A DNA stretch of 24,969 bases from Opitutia bacterium UBA6410. GTDB taxonomy: Bacteria > Verrucomicrobiota > Verrucomicrobiia > Opitutales > Intestinicryptomonadaceae. The notes under the pieces are model-generated. The model worked only from the letters and a program-made list of their open reading frames with translations, was not told the origin of the DNA and did not search any database. Positions 1 through 7,200 of this stretch are shown in pieces. Within the stretch, counting starts at the first letter, position 1. Each line of letters starts with the position of its first letter. Made by a program: the position numbers and the translations under genes. The stretch spans positions 288-25,256 of the forward strand of contig DJPO01000011.1 in the NCBI GenBank assembly GCA_002437405.1, given 5' to 3'.

Positions 1-230
1 AAGCCCCCTTTCTGAGGCGACGCGCCTAGACAGAAGCTCGCTACGCTCGCTTCGAGACTATTAAAAAGAAGGGGCGTTGCCCCTTTCGGCTTCGCCTATC
101 CCCGAATATTACAGCAAAAGTCGCTTCGCTCCTTTTGCGGAATTGTAGCGCGCAGGTCGCGGCTTTGCCGCTCCTGCTGTCGATGGGGCTACTCGCCCCC
201 TCGAGCTCCCCCCCGCTCTGATTGGGTTGG
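1..230. repeat. Cluster of short palindromic units, no gene
   Basis: This stretch has no credible coding frame but holds at least five hairpin-forming palindromes in about 200 bases. They are AGGCG/CGCCT (15-19 with 23-27), AAGGGGC/GCCCCTT (69-75 with 79-85, loop GTT), GCAAAAG/CTTTTGC (114-120 with 132-138), a two-step stem GCAGG..GCGGC/GCCGC..CCTGC (152-177) and GGGGC/GCCCC (185-189 with 195-199). GAAGC/GCTTC (33-37 with 49-53) is a weaker sixth. Positions 1-10 (AAGCCCCCTT) equal the right half of the perfect palindrome at 24903-24921, so a copy is probably cut by the window edge. The pattern resembles dispersed intergenic palindromic elements, but the family is not identified. Confidence 0.6.
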
Positions 231-260
231 GGTTGGTGCGAGTTTTCTGTTCGGGACGTG

Positions 261-302
261 AAAACAAAAAGGGAAGACTAAAAAATCTTCCCTTTTTGTT
301 TT
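261..302. terminator. Strong bidirectional intrinsic terminator
   Basis: A perfect inverted repeat has arms at 261-277 and 286-302 and an 8-base loop (278-285). The stem core is AGGGAAGA/TCTTCCCT, flanked by A-rich and T-rich arms, so each strand yields a hairpin followed by U-rich sequence. It lies just downstream of the stop codon of the minus-strand gene ending at 317, which it most likely terminates. It would also stop transcription entering from the palindrome cluster on the left. Confidence 0.85.
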
Positions 303-316
303 TGTCTGTTTGTTTG

Positions 317-943
317 TTAGGCTTGCTTTTCTTCGAAATGCTTTTTCAGGTATTTTAGCGGGTCAATCGCGCATATCGCAAAGCCCAAGTATCCTGAGGT
401 TTCCAGCATTTCCTCCGCCAAGTTTGCCATACCGCCTTCCAGCGTCTTTTCAAAAACCTGTCCCAACGCGACGAAGAACAAAAACAAAATCATCAACATT
501 CCCCATTTCGAGAATGTTATTTCAAGCGACTTTCTAAAATATCCCTTGAAGTCCGTGCAAATCGCCCACAGGAATATCGCCGTGAATACCACTACCGCAA
601 TCGTGTTGCGTCCCACTCCGTCGAAGAAGAACACTATCCTTTCGTCGATTCCGAAATTTTCGAAATCCAGTTCCCTCATTATAAAAGAGTAGAACAAAAA
701 TGCGAAAAACGCCAGTATCGCGCGGTATTTAATTCCCTTCCAAAAGCAGTAGCGCAAAAATGTTAGGCACGCGACTGCCAATAGCACCACTTCGAAGTTC
801 TCTATAAATCCGTCTTCCGCCACAAACGAAAAATTGCCCAAAACAAGTGTCTGATAGAATCCGCTCAACATAATTACAACCGTTATTGCGCCGATTACCC
901 ACGACGCCCATATTTTTTTGTTTGAATTTTTTTCTATTCCCAT
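317..943 (-). CDS. Small multi-spanning membrane protein, function unknown
   Basis: This 208-residue protein has five hydrophobic segments (about residues 12-35, 48-67, 73-89, 114-130 and 147-163) and possibly a sixth near 183-193. Acidic motifs lie between them: EDG at 43-45 followed by ENFE, RELDFE at 90-95, and EEMLE at 178-182 before SGYLGF. The order of an early EDG..E motif and a late EE.LE motif before a last hydrophobic stretch recalls a widespread family of uncharacterised bacterial inner-membrane proteins, but I cannot name it with certainty. The ATG at 941-943 is used; no Shine-Dalgarno motif precedes it. It is divergent from nuoB and ends at a strong terminator, so it is probably a single-gene unit. 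No link to complex I is visible: it lacks the length, helix count and motifs of NuoA. Confidence 0.8.
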   Translation of the reverse strand: MGIEKNSNKKIWASWVIGAITVVIMLSGFYQTLVLGNFSFVAEDGFIENFEVVLLAVACLTFLRYCFWKGIKYRAILAFFAFLFYSFIMRELDFENFGIDERIVFFFDGVGRNTIAVVVFTAIFLWAICTDFKGYFRKSLEITFSKWGMLMILFLFFVALGQVFEKTLEGGMANLAEEMLETSGYLGFAICAIDPLKYLKKHFEEKQA

Positions 944-1146
944 TGTTGGAAAATAAAAAAATTCAGTGTCGGGAAAATGTCAAGTAATATTATAAATCCG
1001 TCCTTGCGGAATTTTGAGGTTGCAGCTCTCTTCTCCGCGAATCGGATCAAATTTCCCCCTCCGCCGAAAGTCGGTGCGCGGGCGGCTTTCGAATAGCTTT
1101 CGGGGCGGCTTTTTCGCTCGGGATTGTCCTTTTTTTCGCAATTTTG

Positions 1147-1178
1147 CGCACATTCGGCAGAATCCACTGTATTATAAA
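1147..1178 (+). promoter_or_regulatory. nuoB: Weak candidate promoter for the nuo operon
   Basis: TATTAT (1170-1175), overlapped by TATAAA (1173-1178), is a plausible -10 box about 70 bases before the nuoB ATG. Seventeen bases upstream stands CGCACA, which matches the -35 consensus in only three positions. The AT-rich -10 stands out against GC-rich surroundings. No operator can be assigned. Confidence 0.3.
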
Positions 1179-1179
1179 A

Positions 1180-1217
1180 GGGCGCGCCTCAAGAAATTTG
1201 TTGAAATTTTCGCGCCC
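1180..1217 (+). promoter_or_regulatory. Hairpin in the nuo 5' leader
   Basis: GGGCGCG (1180-1186) pairs perfectly with CGCGCCC (1211-1217). Inside it, AAATTT (1194-1199) pairs with AAATTT (1204-1209) around a GTTG loop. The structure starts a few bases after the candidate -10 box and ends 28 bases before the nuoB start. No run of T follows, so it is not an intrinsic terminator. It could be an mRNA-stabilising stem or a protein site, or it could be unselected. Confidence 0.35.
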
Positions 1218-1245
1218 GAGCGTATCTTCTTGGGAAATTTTCATT

Positions 1246-1755
1246 ATGGATAATTGTACACACAATGGTTTTGAGCCTAAAGCGGAACAGGGCTTCATTT
1301 ACACAAAGCTCGACGCCGCAATAAATTGGGTTCGCTCCAATTCCATTTGGCCGCAGCCCATGGGATTGGCATGTTGCGCTATCGAACTTATGGGAGTCGG
1401 CGGCTCGCGCTTCGACATCGGGCGGTTCGGTATGGAAGTTATGCGTTTTTCGCCCCGCCAAGCCGACTGTATGATTGTTGCGGGGACTGTCACATACAAA
1501 ATGGCGGGTTCTATCAAACGAATCTACGACCAAATGGCCGCGCCCAAGTGGGTTATCGCCATGGGCGCGTGCGCGTCTTCGGGCGGTATGTTCAGGACTT
1601 ATTCCACATTGCAGGGCGTCGACAAAATCGTCCCCGTGGACATCTACATAAGCGGCTGTCCGACGCGCCCCGAGGCTCTCATCGACGCGATGATTTCCCT
1701 TCAGGGGAAAATCCGAACCGAGCAATCCGCCAAAAATCTGTTTAGGGCAAAGTAA
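1246..1755 (+). CDS. nuoB: NADH-quinone oxidoreductase subunit B (PSST)
   Basis: This 169-residue subunit carries iron-sulfur cluster N2, the last electron carrier before quinone. All four expected ligands are visible: the adjacent pair C43-C44 in GLACCAIELM, C109 in MGACASSGG and C138 in SGCPTRPE. Length is normal. The frame is open upstream to an ATG at 1144, but that start would add 34 unconserved residues and overlap the candidate promoter, so the ATG at 1246 is chosen. nuoC follows after three bases. NuoB sits at the junction of the peripheral and membrane arms, next to NuoD and NuoH. It is the first gene of this operon because nuoA, which normally precedes it, is absent. Confidence 0.97.
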   Translation: MDNCTHNGFEPKAEQGFIYTKLDAAINWVRSNSIWPQPMGLACCAIELMGVGGSRFDIGRFGMEVMRFSPRQADCMIVAGTVTYKMAGSIKRIYDQMAAPKWVIAMGACASSGGMFRTYSTLQGVDKIVPVDIYISGCPTRPEALIDAMISLQGKIRTEQSAKNLFRAK

Positions 1756-1758
1756 TTT

Positions 1759-2367
1759 ATGGATAACGACAAAATCATTTCCGAACTCGGGTTTCTCAAA
1801 CCCAGACCCTCCGTCGATTCCATTTTGGCGTTCGACTGCCCGCCCGAACAGCTCCCCAAGGCGGCGGCGGTTTTGCGCGACGACTTCGACTTCCGCTCGC
1901 TCGAGGACATCGCTTCTATCGACATGGGCGAAGACGCCTCGCCGAGATTCGGCGCGGTTTACCATTTTTATTCCCACTCCAAGAAAAAGTACGTTCGGTT
2001 GGTCGCCATGTGTGCGGACTCCGACAAGCCCGTTCTGCCGTCGCTTTGCTCCGTTTTCAAGGGTGCGGACTGGCACGAGCGCGAGGCGTTCGACCTCATG
2101 GGAATCGTATTCGACGGCCACCCGTCGCTCAGGCGCATTATGATGTGGGACACGTACCCGTGGCACCCCCTGCGCAAAGATTTCCCGCTCGCGGGGCGTC
2201 CCGCGCCGTTGCCCGAATCGTTTGAGGACAACGAAAGCGTCACGAAGGTAATCCCCGCACCCGAGGAGGGCGGCCCCTTCCACGCGCCCTCGTGCGGCAC
2301 GACATTCGCCCCCCAACGCGAACCGCGCAGCATCGACTCCGCCTGTTCCGACACCGACAACGTTTAA
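1759..2367 (+). CDS. nuoC: NADH-quinone oxidoreductase subunit C (30 kDa)
   Basis: NuoC is a cofactor-free subunit of the connecting module that packs against NuoD. The family signature is present as HEREAFDLMGI (residues 106-115 and following), continued by HPSLRRIMM and PWHPLRKDFPL up to about residue 144. The protein has 202 residues. About 58 follow the conserved core as a low-complexity tail rich in Pro, Ser, Glu and Asp, with two cysteines; this tail is not part of the usual family fold. NuoC and NuoD are separate genes here, unlike the fused nuoCD of enterobacteria. The ATG follows the nuoB stop by three bases with no Shine-Dalgarno motif, so translational coupling is likely. Confidence 0.96.
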   Translation: MDNDKIISELGFLKPRPSVDSILAFDCPPEQLPKAAAVLRDDFDFRSLEDIASIDMGEDASPRFGAVYHFYSHSKKKYVRLVAMCADSDKPVLPSLCSVFKGADWHEREAFDLMGIVFDGHPSLRRIMMWDTYPWHPLRKDFPLAGRPAPLPESFEDNESVTKVIPAPEEGGPFHAPSCGTTFAPQREPRSIDSACSDTDNV

Positions 2368-2377
2368 TTTTCTGCAA

Positions 2378-3595
2378 ATGGACAAGGAATTTACATACCC
2401 CGAACCCGCGAATCTGGAAGCGGAAAGAATCGGCGAAAAGATGATTGTCAATCTCGGGCCGAACCACCCCGCAACCCACGGCGTTCTCCGCCTGAAGCTC
2501 GAGCTCGACGGCGACCTCGTTTTGCGTTGCGACCCGATTATCGGGCAGTTGCACCGCGGTCAGGAGAAGCTCGCCGAGAACATGACCTACAACCAGTTCA
2601 TTCCGTTCACGGACAGGCTCGACTATCTTGCGCCGCTTTGCAACAACATCGCCTACTGTCTTTGCGCCGAAAAGCTTGCGGGAATCGAAATCACTCCCCG
2701 CTGCAAGGCTCTGCGCGTAATCTGCTGCGAGCTTTCGCGTATCGCCAGCCACTTGGTCGGCTTGGCTGCGTACGGCATGGACGCGGGCAGCTGGACGGTC
2801 TTCATGTACTGCTTCACGCAGCGCGAAAAGCTCTACACGCTTTTCGAGCAGCTCACGGGCGCGCGCCTTACGACATCTTTCGCACGCGTGGGCGGCATGC
2901 GCCGCGACATTCCCGAAGGCTGGCTTGGCAACGTGAACGCCTTTGCCAACCAGTTCCTCCCCGCGCTCGACGAAATCGACGCGCTCATCACCCGCAACAA
3001 GATTTTCATCGACAGAGCTGCGGGAATCGGCGTAATCACCGCCGAAAACGCGATGCAGTGGGGCTTGACCGGCGCGAACCTGCGCGCGAGCGGCGTATCG
3101 AGCGACCTTCGTAAAGACGTTCCCTATCTGGGCTACGAGGACTACGACTTCGACGTCGTAATCGGCGTGCACGGCGACTGCTACGACAGATGGCTCGTTA
3201 GAATCGAGGAAATGCGCCAGAGCATACGCATAATCCGTCAGGCGATAGAAAAAATGCCCGACGGCTCGATAGGCGTCGACAATCCGCGCATAACTCCGCC
3301 CGAAAAGACAAAGGTTCTCAAGAATATGGAGAGCCTGATAAACAATTTTATCCTCACGACGCAGGGGCCGCAAATCCCCGAAGGCGAAGCGTACTTCGAG
3401 GCGGAAAACCCCAAAGGTGCGCTCGGATTCTACGTCATGAGCAGGGGCGGCGGCGTTCCGTACCGCGTGAAAATCCGCGCTCCCTCGTTCGTGAGCCTGA
3501 GCGCGATGCAGGAAATTCTCCCCGGCCACCACGTCAGCGACGTGCCGGTAATACTCGGGTCGATGGACTTCGTCCTCGGCGAATGCGACAGATAA
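2378..3595 (+). CDS. nuoD: NADH-quinone oxidoreductase subunit D (49 kDa)
   Basis: NuoD is the 405-residue subunit that forms the quinone-reduction chamber together with NuoB. The signature GPNHPATHGVLR (residues 28-39) is intact. H34 and Y83 (in DRLDYLAP) align with the histidine and tyrosine that contact the quinone head group in Thermus Nqo4. The SFARVGGMRRDIPEGW segment and the C-terminal SMDFVLGECDR, the counterpart of the usual GSLDIVFGEVDR end, are also present. The nickel-binding cysteines of related NiFe hydrogenases are absent, as expected. It starts ten bases after nuoC, behind an A/T-rich stretch with no Shine-Dalgarno motif. Confidence 0.97.
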   Translation: MDKEFTYPEPANLEAERIGEKMIVNLGPNHPATHGVLRLKLELDGDLVLRCDPIIGQLHRGQEKLAENMTYNQFIPFTDRLDYLAPLCNNIAYCLCAEKLAGIEITPRCKALRVICCELSRIASHLVGLAAYGMDAGSWTVFMYCFTQREKLYTLFEQLTGARLTTSFARVGGMRRDIPEGWLGNVNAFANQFLPALDEIDALITRNKIFIDRAAGIGVITAENAMQWGLTGANLRASGVSSDLRKDVPYLGYEDYDFDVVIGVHGDCYDRWLVRIEEMRQSIRIIRQAIEKMPDGSIGVDNPRITPPEKTKVLKNMESLINNFILTTQGPQIPEGEAYFEAENPKGALGFYVMSRGGGVPYRVKIRAPSFVSLSAMQEILPGHHVSDVPVILGSMDFVLGECDR

Positions 3596-3611
3596 CCCCA
3601 ATTTTTAGAAA

Positions 3612-4160
3612 ATGGAAATACCCTCCGAAATCGACAAAAAGTGCGGCGAAATCATAGCCCAGTATCCGCAGAAGAAATCCGCGGCGATGATTATCCTGCA
3701 CCTGATTCAGGAAAATATGGGCTACTTCGACGACGACGCCATTAAATTCGTGGCGGACAAGCTCGGAGTCCGCCCGATAGAAGTCTACGGAATGATTTCT
3801 TTCTACCCGATGTTCACGACAAAGCCGCGCGGCAGAATCCACATCAAGGTTTGCCGAACGCTCTCGTGCGCGATGGCGGGCTCGGTGAAGCTCGGGCACG
3901 AAATCTCGAAGCTCATCAACTGCCCGATAGGCGAAACGCGCGGAATCTACACGCTCGAGTTCGTCGAATGTCTCGGCAACTGCGTGAAAGCCCCGAACGT
4001 TCAGGTCAACGACAAGCTCTTTGAAAACGTCGCGCCCGAGGAGGCGGACAAATTTATCGAAAAAATCTCCGCAATGGACGCCGACGGTTCGCTCGCGCCC
4101 GCTCCGTTCGACGGAAAACCCGCGGAAGGCGATTTCGAGTCGCCCGCATACAAAGGATAG
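3612..4160 (+). CDS. nuoE: NADH-quinone oxidoreductase subunit E (24 kDa)
   Basis: NuoE is the thioredoxin-fold subunit that carries the [2Fe-2S] cluster N1a beside the FMN of NuoF. The four ligands are C81 and C86 (CRTLSC) and C120 and C124 (CLGNC). The N-terminal helical region with the YGMISFYPMF segment is typical. The protein has 182 residues. After the fold ends near residue 155 there is a tail rich in Ala, Pro, Gly and Asp of about 25 residues, which looks disordered. nuoF follows after three bases. Confidence 0.96.
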   Translation: MEIPSEIDKKCGEIIAQYPQKKSAAMIILHLIQENMGYFDDDAIKFVADKLGVRPIEVYGMISFYPMFTTKPRGRIHIKVCRTLSCAMAGSVKLGHEISKLINCPIGETRGIYTLEFVECLGNCVKAPNVQVNDKLFENVAPEEADKFIEKISAMDADGSLAPAPFDGKPAEGDFESPAYKG

Positions 4161-4163
4161 GCT

Positions 4164-5528
4164 ATGGCGGCAGTTGAAAACAGGATAATTTACAGCCACA
4201 TCGGGCTCGAGGGCTGGAATACGTCAATCGAAAAGTATATGTCCGTCGGCGGCTACGAAGTTCTCGCCCAGACGGTCAAACGCCCGCGCGAGGAGCTTTG
4301 CGCGGAGGTCGAAAAGTCGAAGCTCAAGGGCAGGGGCGGCGCGGGCTTCCCCACGGGCATGAAGTGGAAGTTCCTCGACCGCAAGAGCGGCAAGCCCATC
4401 TACCTAATCTGCAACGCCGACGAATCCGAACCGGGCACCTGCAAGGACAGGCTTCTGATTTACCAAGACCCCCACAAGATTATCGAGGGCATTATGTGCG
4501 CGTGCTACGCAATCAACGCCGCGCAGGCTTTCATCTACATCAGGGGCGAATACGTCAACGGCTACCGCGTCCTGCAAAAGGCGATTGCCGAAGCCCGCGA
4601 AAAGCACTTTGTGGGCAAAAACATCTGCGGCTCGGATTATGGCTGCGAAATCACCGTCGCGCGCGGCGCGGGCTGCTATGTTTGCGGCGAGGAAACGGGT
4701 CTGATTTCGTCGCTGGCGGGCGGCAGAGCCTACCCGCGAATCAAGCCGCCGTACTTCCCCGCAGTTATGGGCTTGTACGACTGCCCGACGGCGGTAAACA
4801 ACACCGAAACTCTTTGCTGGATTCCCGAAATCTTCAAGCGCGGCGGCGAGGCGGTCTCGAAAATCGGCTGCCCGATGGACCCCGGAACGCACGTTTGGGG
4901 CGTCAGCGGGCTCGTCCGCAACCCCGGCAGATACGAAATCGAAACGGGTTCGTGCACGCTCGGCGAGCTTCTCCACGACCTCTGCGGAGGGCCTTTGGCG
5001 GGACGCCGCTTCAAGGCGATAATCCCCGGCGGCTCTTCGATGAAGATTCTGCGCTGGGACGAAAAATTCACGATTAAAAACCCCGACGGCACGACGACCG
5101 AGCGCAGGACGGAGGACATTCCGCTTGACTCGGCTTCGTTCATGCAATGCGGCACGGCGATAGGCTCGTGCGGCATCATCGTAATGGACAACACCATCGA
5201 TATGGTCGAGGCGATGGCTAACCTCAACCAGTTCTACGCCCACGAAAGCTGCGGGCAGTGCACTCCCTGCCGCGAAGGCACTTTGTGGATGTCGCGCATT
5301 ACAAAGCGAATCTGCGAGGGCTGGGGCAGACCCGAAGACGTGGATCTGCTCAAGAGCGTGGCGGACAACATTTGCGGCCGCACGATTTGCGCGCTCGGCG
5401 AGGGCGCGGCGTGGCCGGTACAGAGCAACGTCTCGAAATTCCGCGACGAGTATTGCGAGAAAATCCGCCGCCAACAGGCGGTAGGCGGTCAGGCTCGCTT
5501 GGACAACAACGCTTACAGACTTATTTAG
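4164..5528 (+). CDS. nuoF: NADH-quinone oxidoreductase subunit F (51 kDa, FMN/NADH site)
   Basis: NuoF binds NADH and FMN and holds cluster N3, so it is where electrons enter complex I. GRGGAGFPTG (residues 56-65) is the glycine-rich nucleotide/FMN loop, followed by NADESEPGT (84-92) and CGEETGLISSLAG (174-186). The N3 ligands are C363, C366 and C369 in ESCGQCTPCREGT, and C409 in ICALGEGAAWP. Length (454 residues) is slightly above the family's usual 420-445. An AAGGA motif six bases before the ATG is one of the few Shine-Dalgarno-like sites in the operon. nuoG begins two bases after the stop. Confidence 0.97.
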   Translation: MAAVENRIIYSHIGLEGWNTSIEKYMSVGGYEVLAQTVKRPREELCAEVEKSKLKGRGGAGFPTGMKWKFLDRKSGKPIYLICNADESEPGTCKDRLLIYQDPHKIIEGIMCACYAINAAQAFIYIRGEYVNGYRVLQKAIAEAREKHFVGKNICGSDYGCEITVARGAGCYVCGEETGLISSLAGGRAYPRIKPPYFPAVMGLYDCPTAVNNTETLCWIPEIFKRGGEAVSKIGCPMDPGTHVWGVSGLVRNPGRYEIETGSCTLGELLHDLCGGPLAGRRFKAIIPGGSSMKILRWDEKFTIKNPDGTTTERRTEDIPLDSASFMQCGTAIGSCGIIVMDNTIDMVEAMANLNQFYAHESCGQCTPCREGTLWMSRITKRICEGWGRPEDVDLLKSVADNICGRTICALGEGAAWPVQSNVSKFRDEYCEKIRRQQAVGGQARLDNNAYRLI

Positions 5529-5529
5529 T

Positions 5530-7191
5530 ATGGAAACCCGCAAGGTAAAAATCAACGTCAACGGCGCGGACTATGAGGTCGACGCGGGGCTGAACGTGCT
5601 CGACGCGTGCCGCGGCCTCGGCATCGAAATTCCGTTTTTCTGCTACCACCCCAACTTGAAAGTCGCGGGTTCTTGCAGAATGTGCCTTGTCACAATCGGT
5701 ATGCCCGCGCGCGACAGAGCCACGGGCGAGCTGCTCAAAGAGGCGGACGGTTCGCCGAAAATCGCCTTTATGCCCAAGCCGGCAATCGCCTGCGGCACGA
5801 AAGTCGCGGAGAACATGCACGTTATCACAAACAGCGACGCCGTCAAGAGCTGCCGCGAGAGCATTTTGGAGTTCATTCTGCTGAACCACCCGCTCGACTG
5901 CCCCATTTGCGACAAAGCGGGCGAATGCAAACTTCAGGAGTACGCGAACACCTACGGTAACGGGAAGTCGCGCTACGTCGAAAACAAAAACGTCAAGCCC
6001 AAGAAGGTCGAAGTCGCGGGCAAGATAATGCTCGACAGCGAACGCTGCATAGAGTGCTCGCGCTGCATACGCTTCTGCAACGAGTTCATCGGCAAGCCCA
6101 TCTTCGGCTTCACAAAGCGCGGCTCGAAGACCGAAATCTCGGTATACGGCGACGACAACGACTCCAACTACCTTCTCAACGTAGTCGATGGCTGCCCCGT
6201 CGGCGCGCTCACCGAAAAGGCTTTCCGCTTCCAAATGCGCACGTGGTTCTTGAAGACCGCAAAGAGCATTTGCGCCGAAAGCAGCGCGGGCGTCAACACG
6301 CGCGTGTGGTCGAGAGGCGATAAAATCTACCGCATCACCCCGCGCCAAAACAACGCCGTAAACGATATGTTTATGAGCGACAGCGGCAGATACATCTACG
6401 AACGTTTCCGCCCCGAAAACCGCCTGAGCTCCCCGCGTATCGACTCGTCGCCGTGCGACCTTTCGTACGCAATCGACAGAGCCGTCGAAATCTCCAAGCT
6501 CGGCGGGCTCGCGATTGTCGCCAACGGCTGGCAGACGCTCGAGGAACAGTTTATGATTGCAACTCTCGCAAAGTCGTGCGGGGCAAAGGTGCACATCGCA
6601 AGCCACATCGGCGAGGACGACGGCAAGCTCGTTTCCGCCGACCGCACGCCCAATATGCGCGGCGCGTTTGTAGCGGGGCTTGTTTCCGAATACCCCGCGG
6701 CGGACTTCTCCGCGCTCGCCCAGCAAATCCGCTCGGGCGAAGTCAAGACGGTTCTCTGCTTCCGCGAAGACATCAAATCGCTGGGGCTCGACGCCAAGGA
6801 CTTCAAACTCGCAAACATCATATACTGCGGCGCGCTCGAAAACCATACGAGCGAATCGGCGAAAATCTGCATACCCCTCAGAACGGAATTCGAAAAGAAC
6901 GGCTTGTGGATAAACAGGCAGTTCAGAGTCCAGCGTTTCGAGCGCGCGGTGAATCCGCCCGCCGAAAGTGTCGACGAAATCGAGCTGCTCTCCGCGCTCG
7001 CGCGCAAAATCGGCAACGAGTCCTTCAAGACCCCGTCCGTCGCGCATATCCGCGAGATTATGGCGGAGCAAATTCCCGAACTTAAGGATTGCGCGAACGT
7101 CGGCGACGGCGGAATCGTGATAGATTCTTCGAGATTCGCGAATATAAAATTCCCCGAAACCGCCGCGCTCCACTTCGAGCCGTCAAAATAG
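5530..7191 (+). CDS. nuoG: NADH-quinone oxidoreductase subunit G, short form without N7 ligands
   Basis: NuoG passes electrons from the NADH module toward NuoI through several clusters. Visible ligand sets are N1b (C38, C49, C52, C88), N5 (H120, C124, C127, C133 in HPLDCPICDKAGEC) and N4 (C173, C176, C179 and C222 in GCPVGAL). The next region aligns with the bacterial N7 site, but of its four cysteines only C248 remains. S251, V255 and S283 stand where E. coli-type proteins have cysteine, so N7 is almost certainly absent. The molybdopterin-type C-terminal domain is shortened: 553 residues, against roughly 700-900 in most relatives. The reading frame is clean and ends just before nuoH, so this is a compact form and not a frameshift product. 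Confidence 0.95.
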   Translation: METRKVKINVNGADYEVDAGLNVLDACRGLGIEIPFFCYHPNLKVAGSCRMCLVTIGMPARDRATGELLKEADGSPKIAFMPKPAIACGTKVAENMHVITNSDAVKSCRESILEFILLNHPLDCPICDKAGECKLQEYANTYGNGKSRYVENKNVKPKKVEVAGKIMLDSERCIECSRCIRFCNEFIGKPIFGFTKRGSKTEISVYGDDNDSNYLLNVVDGCPVGALTEKAFRFQMRTWFLKTAKSICAESSAGVNTRVWSRGDKIYRITPRQNNAVNDMFMSDSGRYIYERFRPENRLSSPRIDSSPCDLSYAIDRAVEISKLGGLAIVANGWQTLEEQFMIATLAKSCGAKVHIASHIGEDDGKLVSADRTPNMRGAFVAGLVSEYPAADFSALAQQIRSGEVKTVLCFREDIKSLGLDAKDFKLANIIYCGALENHTSESAKICIPLRTEFEKNGLWINRQFRVQRFERAVNPPAESVDEIELLSALARKIGNESFKTPSVAHIREIMAEQIPELKDCANVGDGGIVIDSSRFANIKFPETAALHFEPSK

Positions 7192-7200
7192 GATTTCAAA

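Larger units (their letters stand above)
944..1245. other. Divergent intergenic region between membrane protein gene and nuoB
   Basis: No coding sequence is supported in these 302 bases, and none of the six frames resembles NuoA. A TTGACA hexamer reads on the minus strand (978-983), upstream of the 317-943 gene, but without a well-spaced -10. TATTATAAA occurs twice on the + strand (988-996 and 1170-1178). Two copies of GGGCGGCTTT lie near 1080-1120. A leader hairpin (1180-1217) is listed separately. The region must hold the start of nuo transcription unless nuoB is transcribed from further upstream. Confidence 0.5.

Noticed and set aside
1..230. Palindrome cluster as a CRISPR array
   Set aside because: The units differ in sequence and spacing, there are no regular spacers, and no cas gene is nearby.
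1144..1245. Upstream ATG as an extended nuoB start
   Set aside because: The extra 34 residues do not resemble the family N-terminus and overlap the -10-like box and leader hairpin.
1014..1253. A 79-codon + strand frame before nuoB as a possible NuoA remnant
   Set aside because: It is rich in Arg, Phe and Ser, has no NuoA-like helices or acidic loop, and runs through the candidate promoter and leader hairpin into nuoB in another frame.
1189..3601. Long minus-strand open frames opposite nuoB, nuoC and nuoD (420 and 453 codons)
   Set aside because: They are Arg/Val/His-rich shadows caused by biased third positions. The + strand frames contain all complex I motifs.
7189..7200. Shortened NuoG as a frameshift or assembly error
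   Set aside because: The stop lies nine bases before nuoH with ordinary operon spacing, and no remaining NuoG-like sequence is found in other frames.
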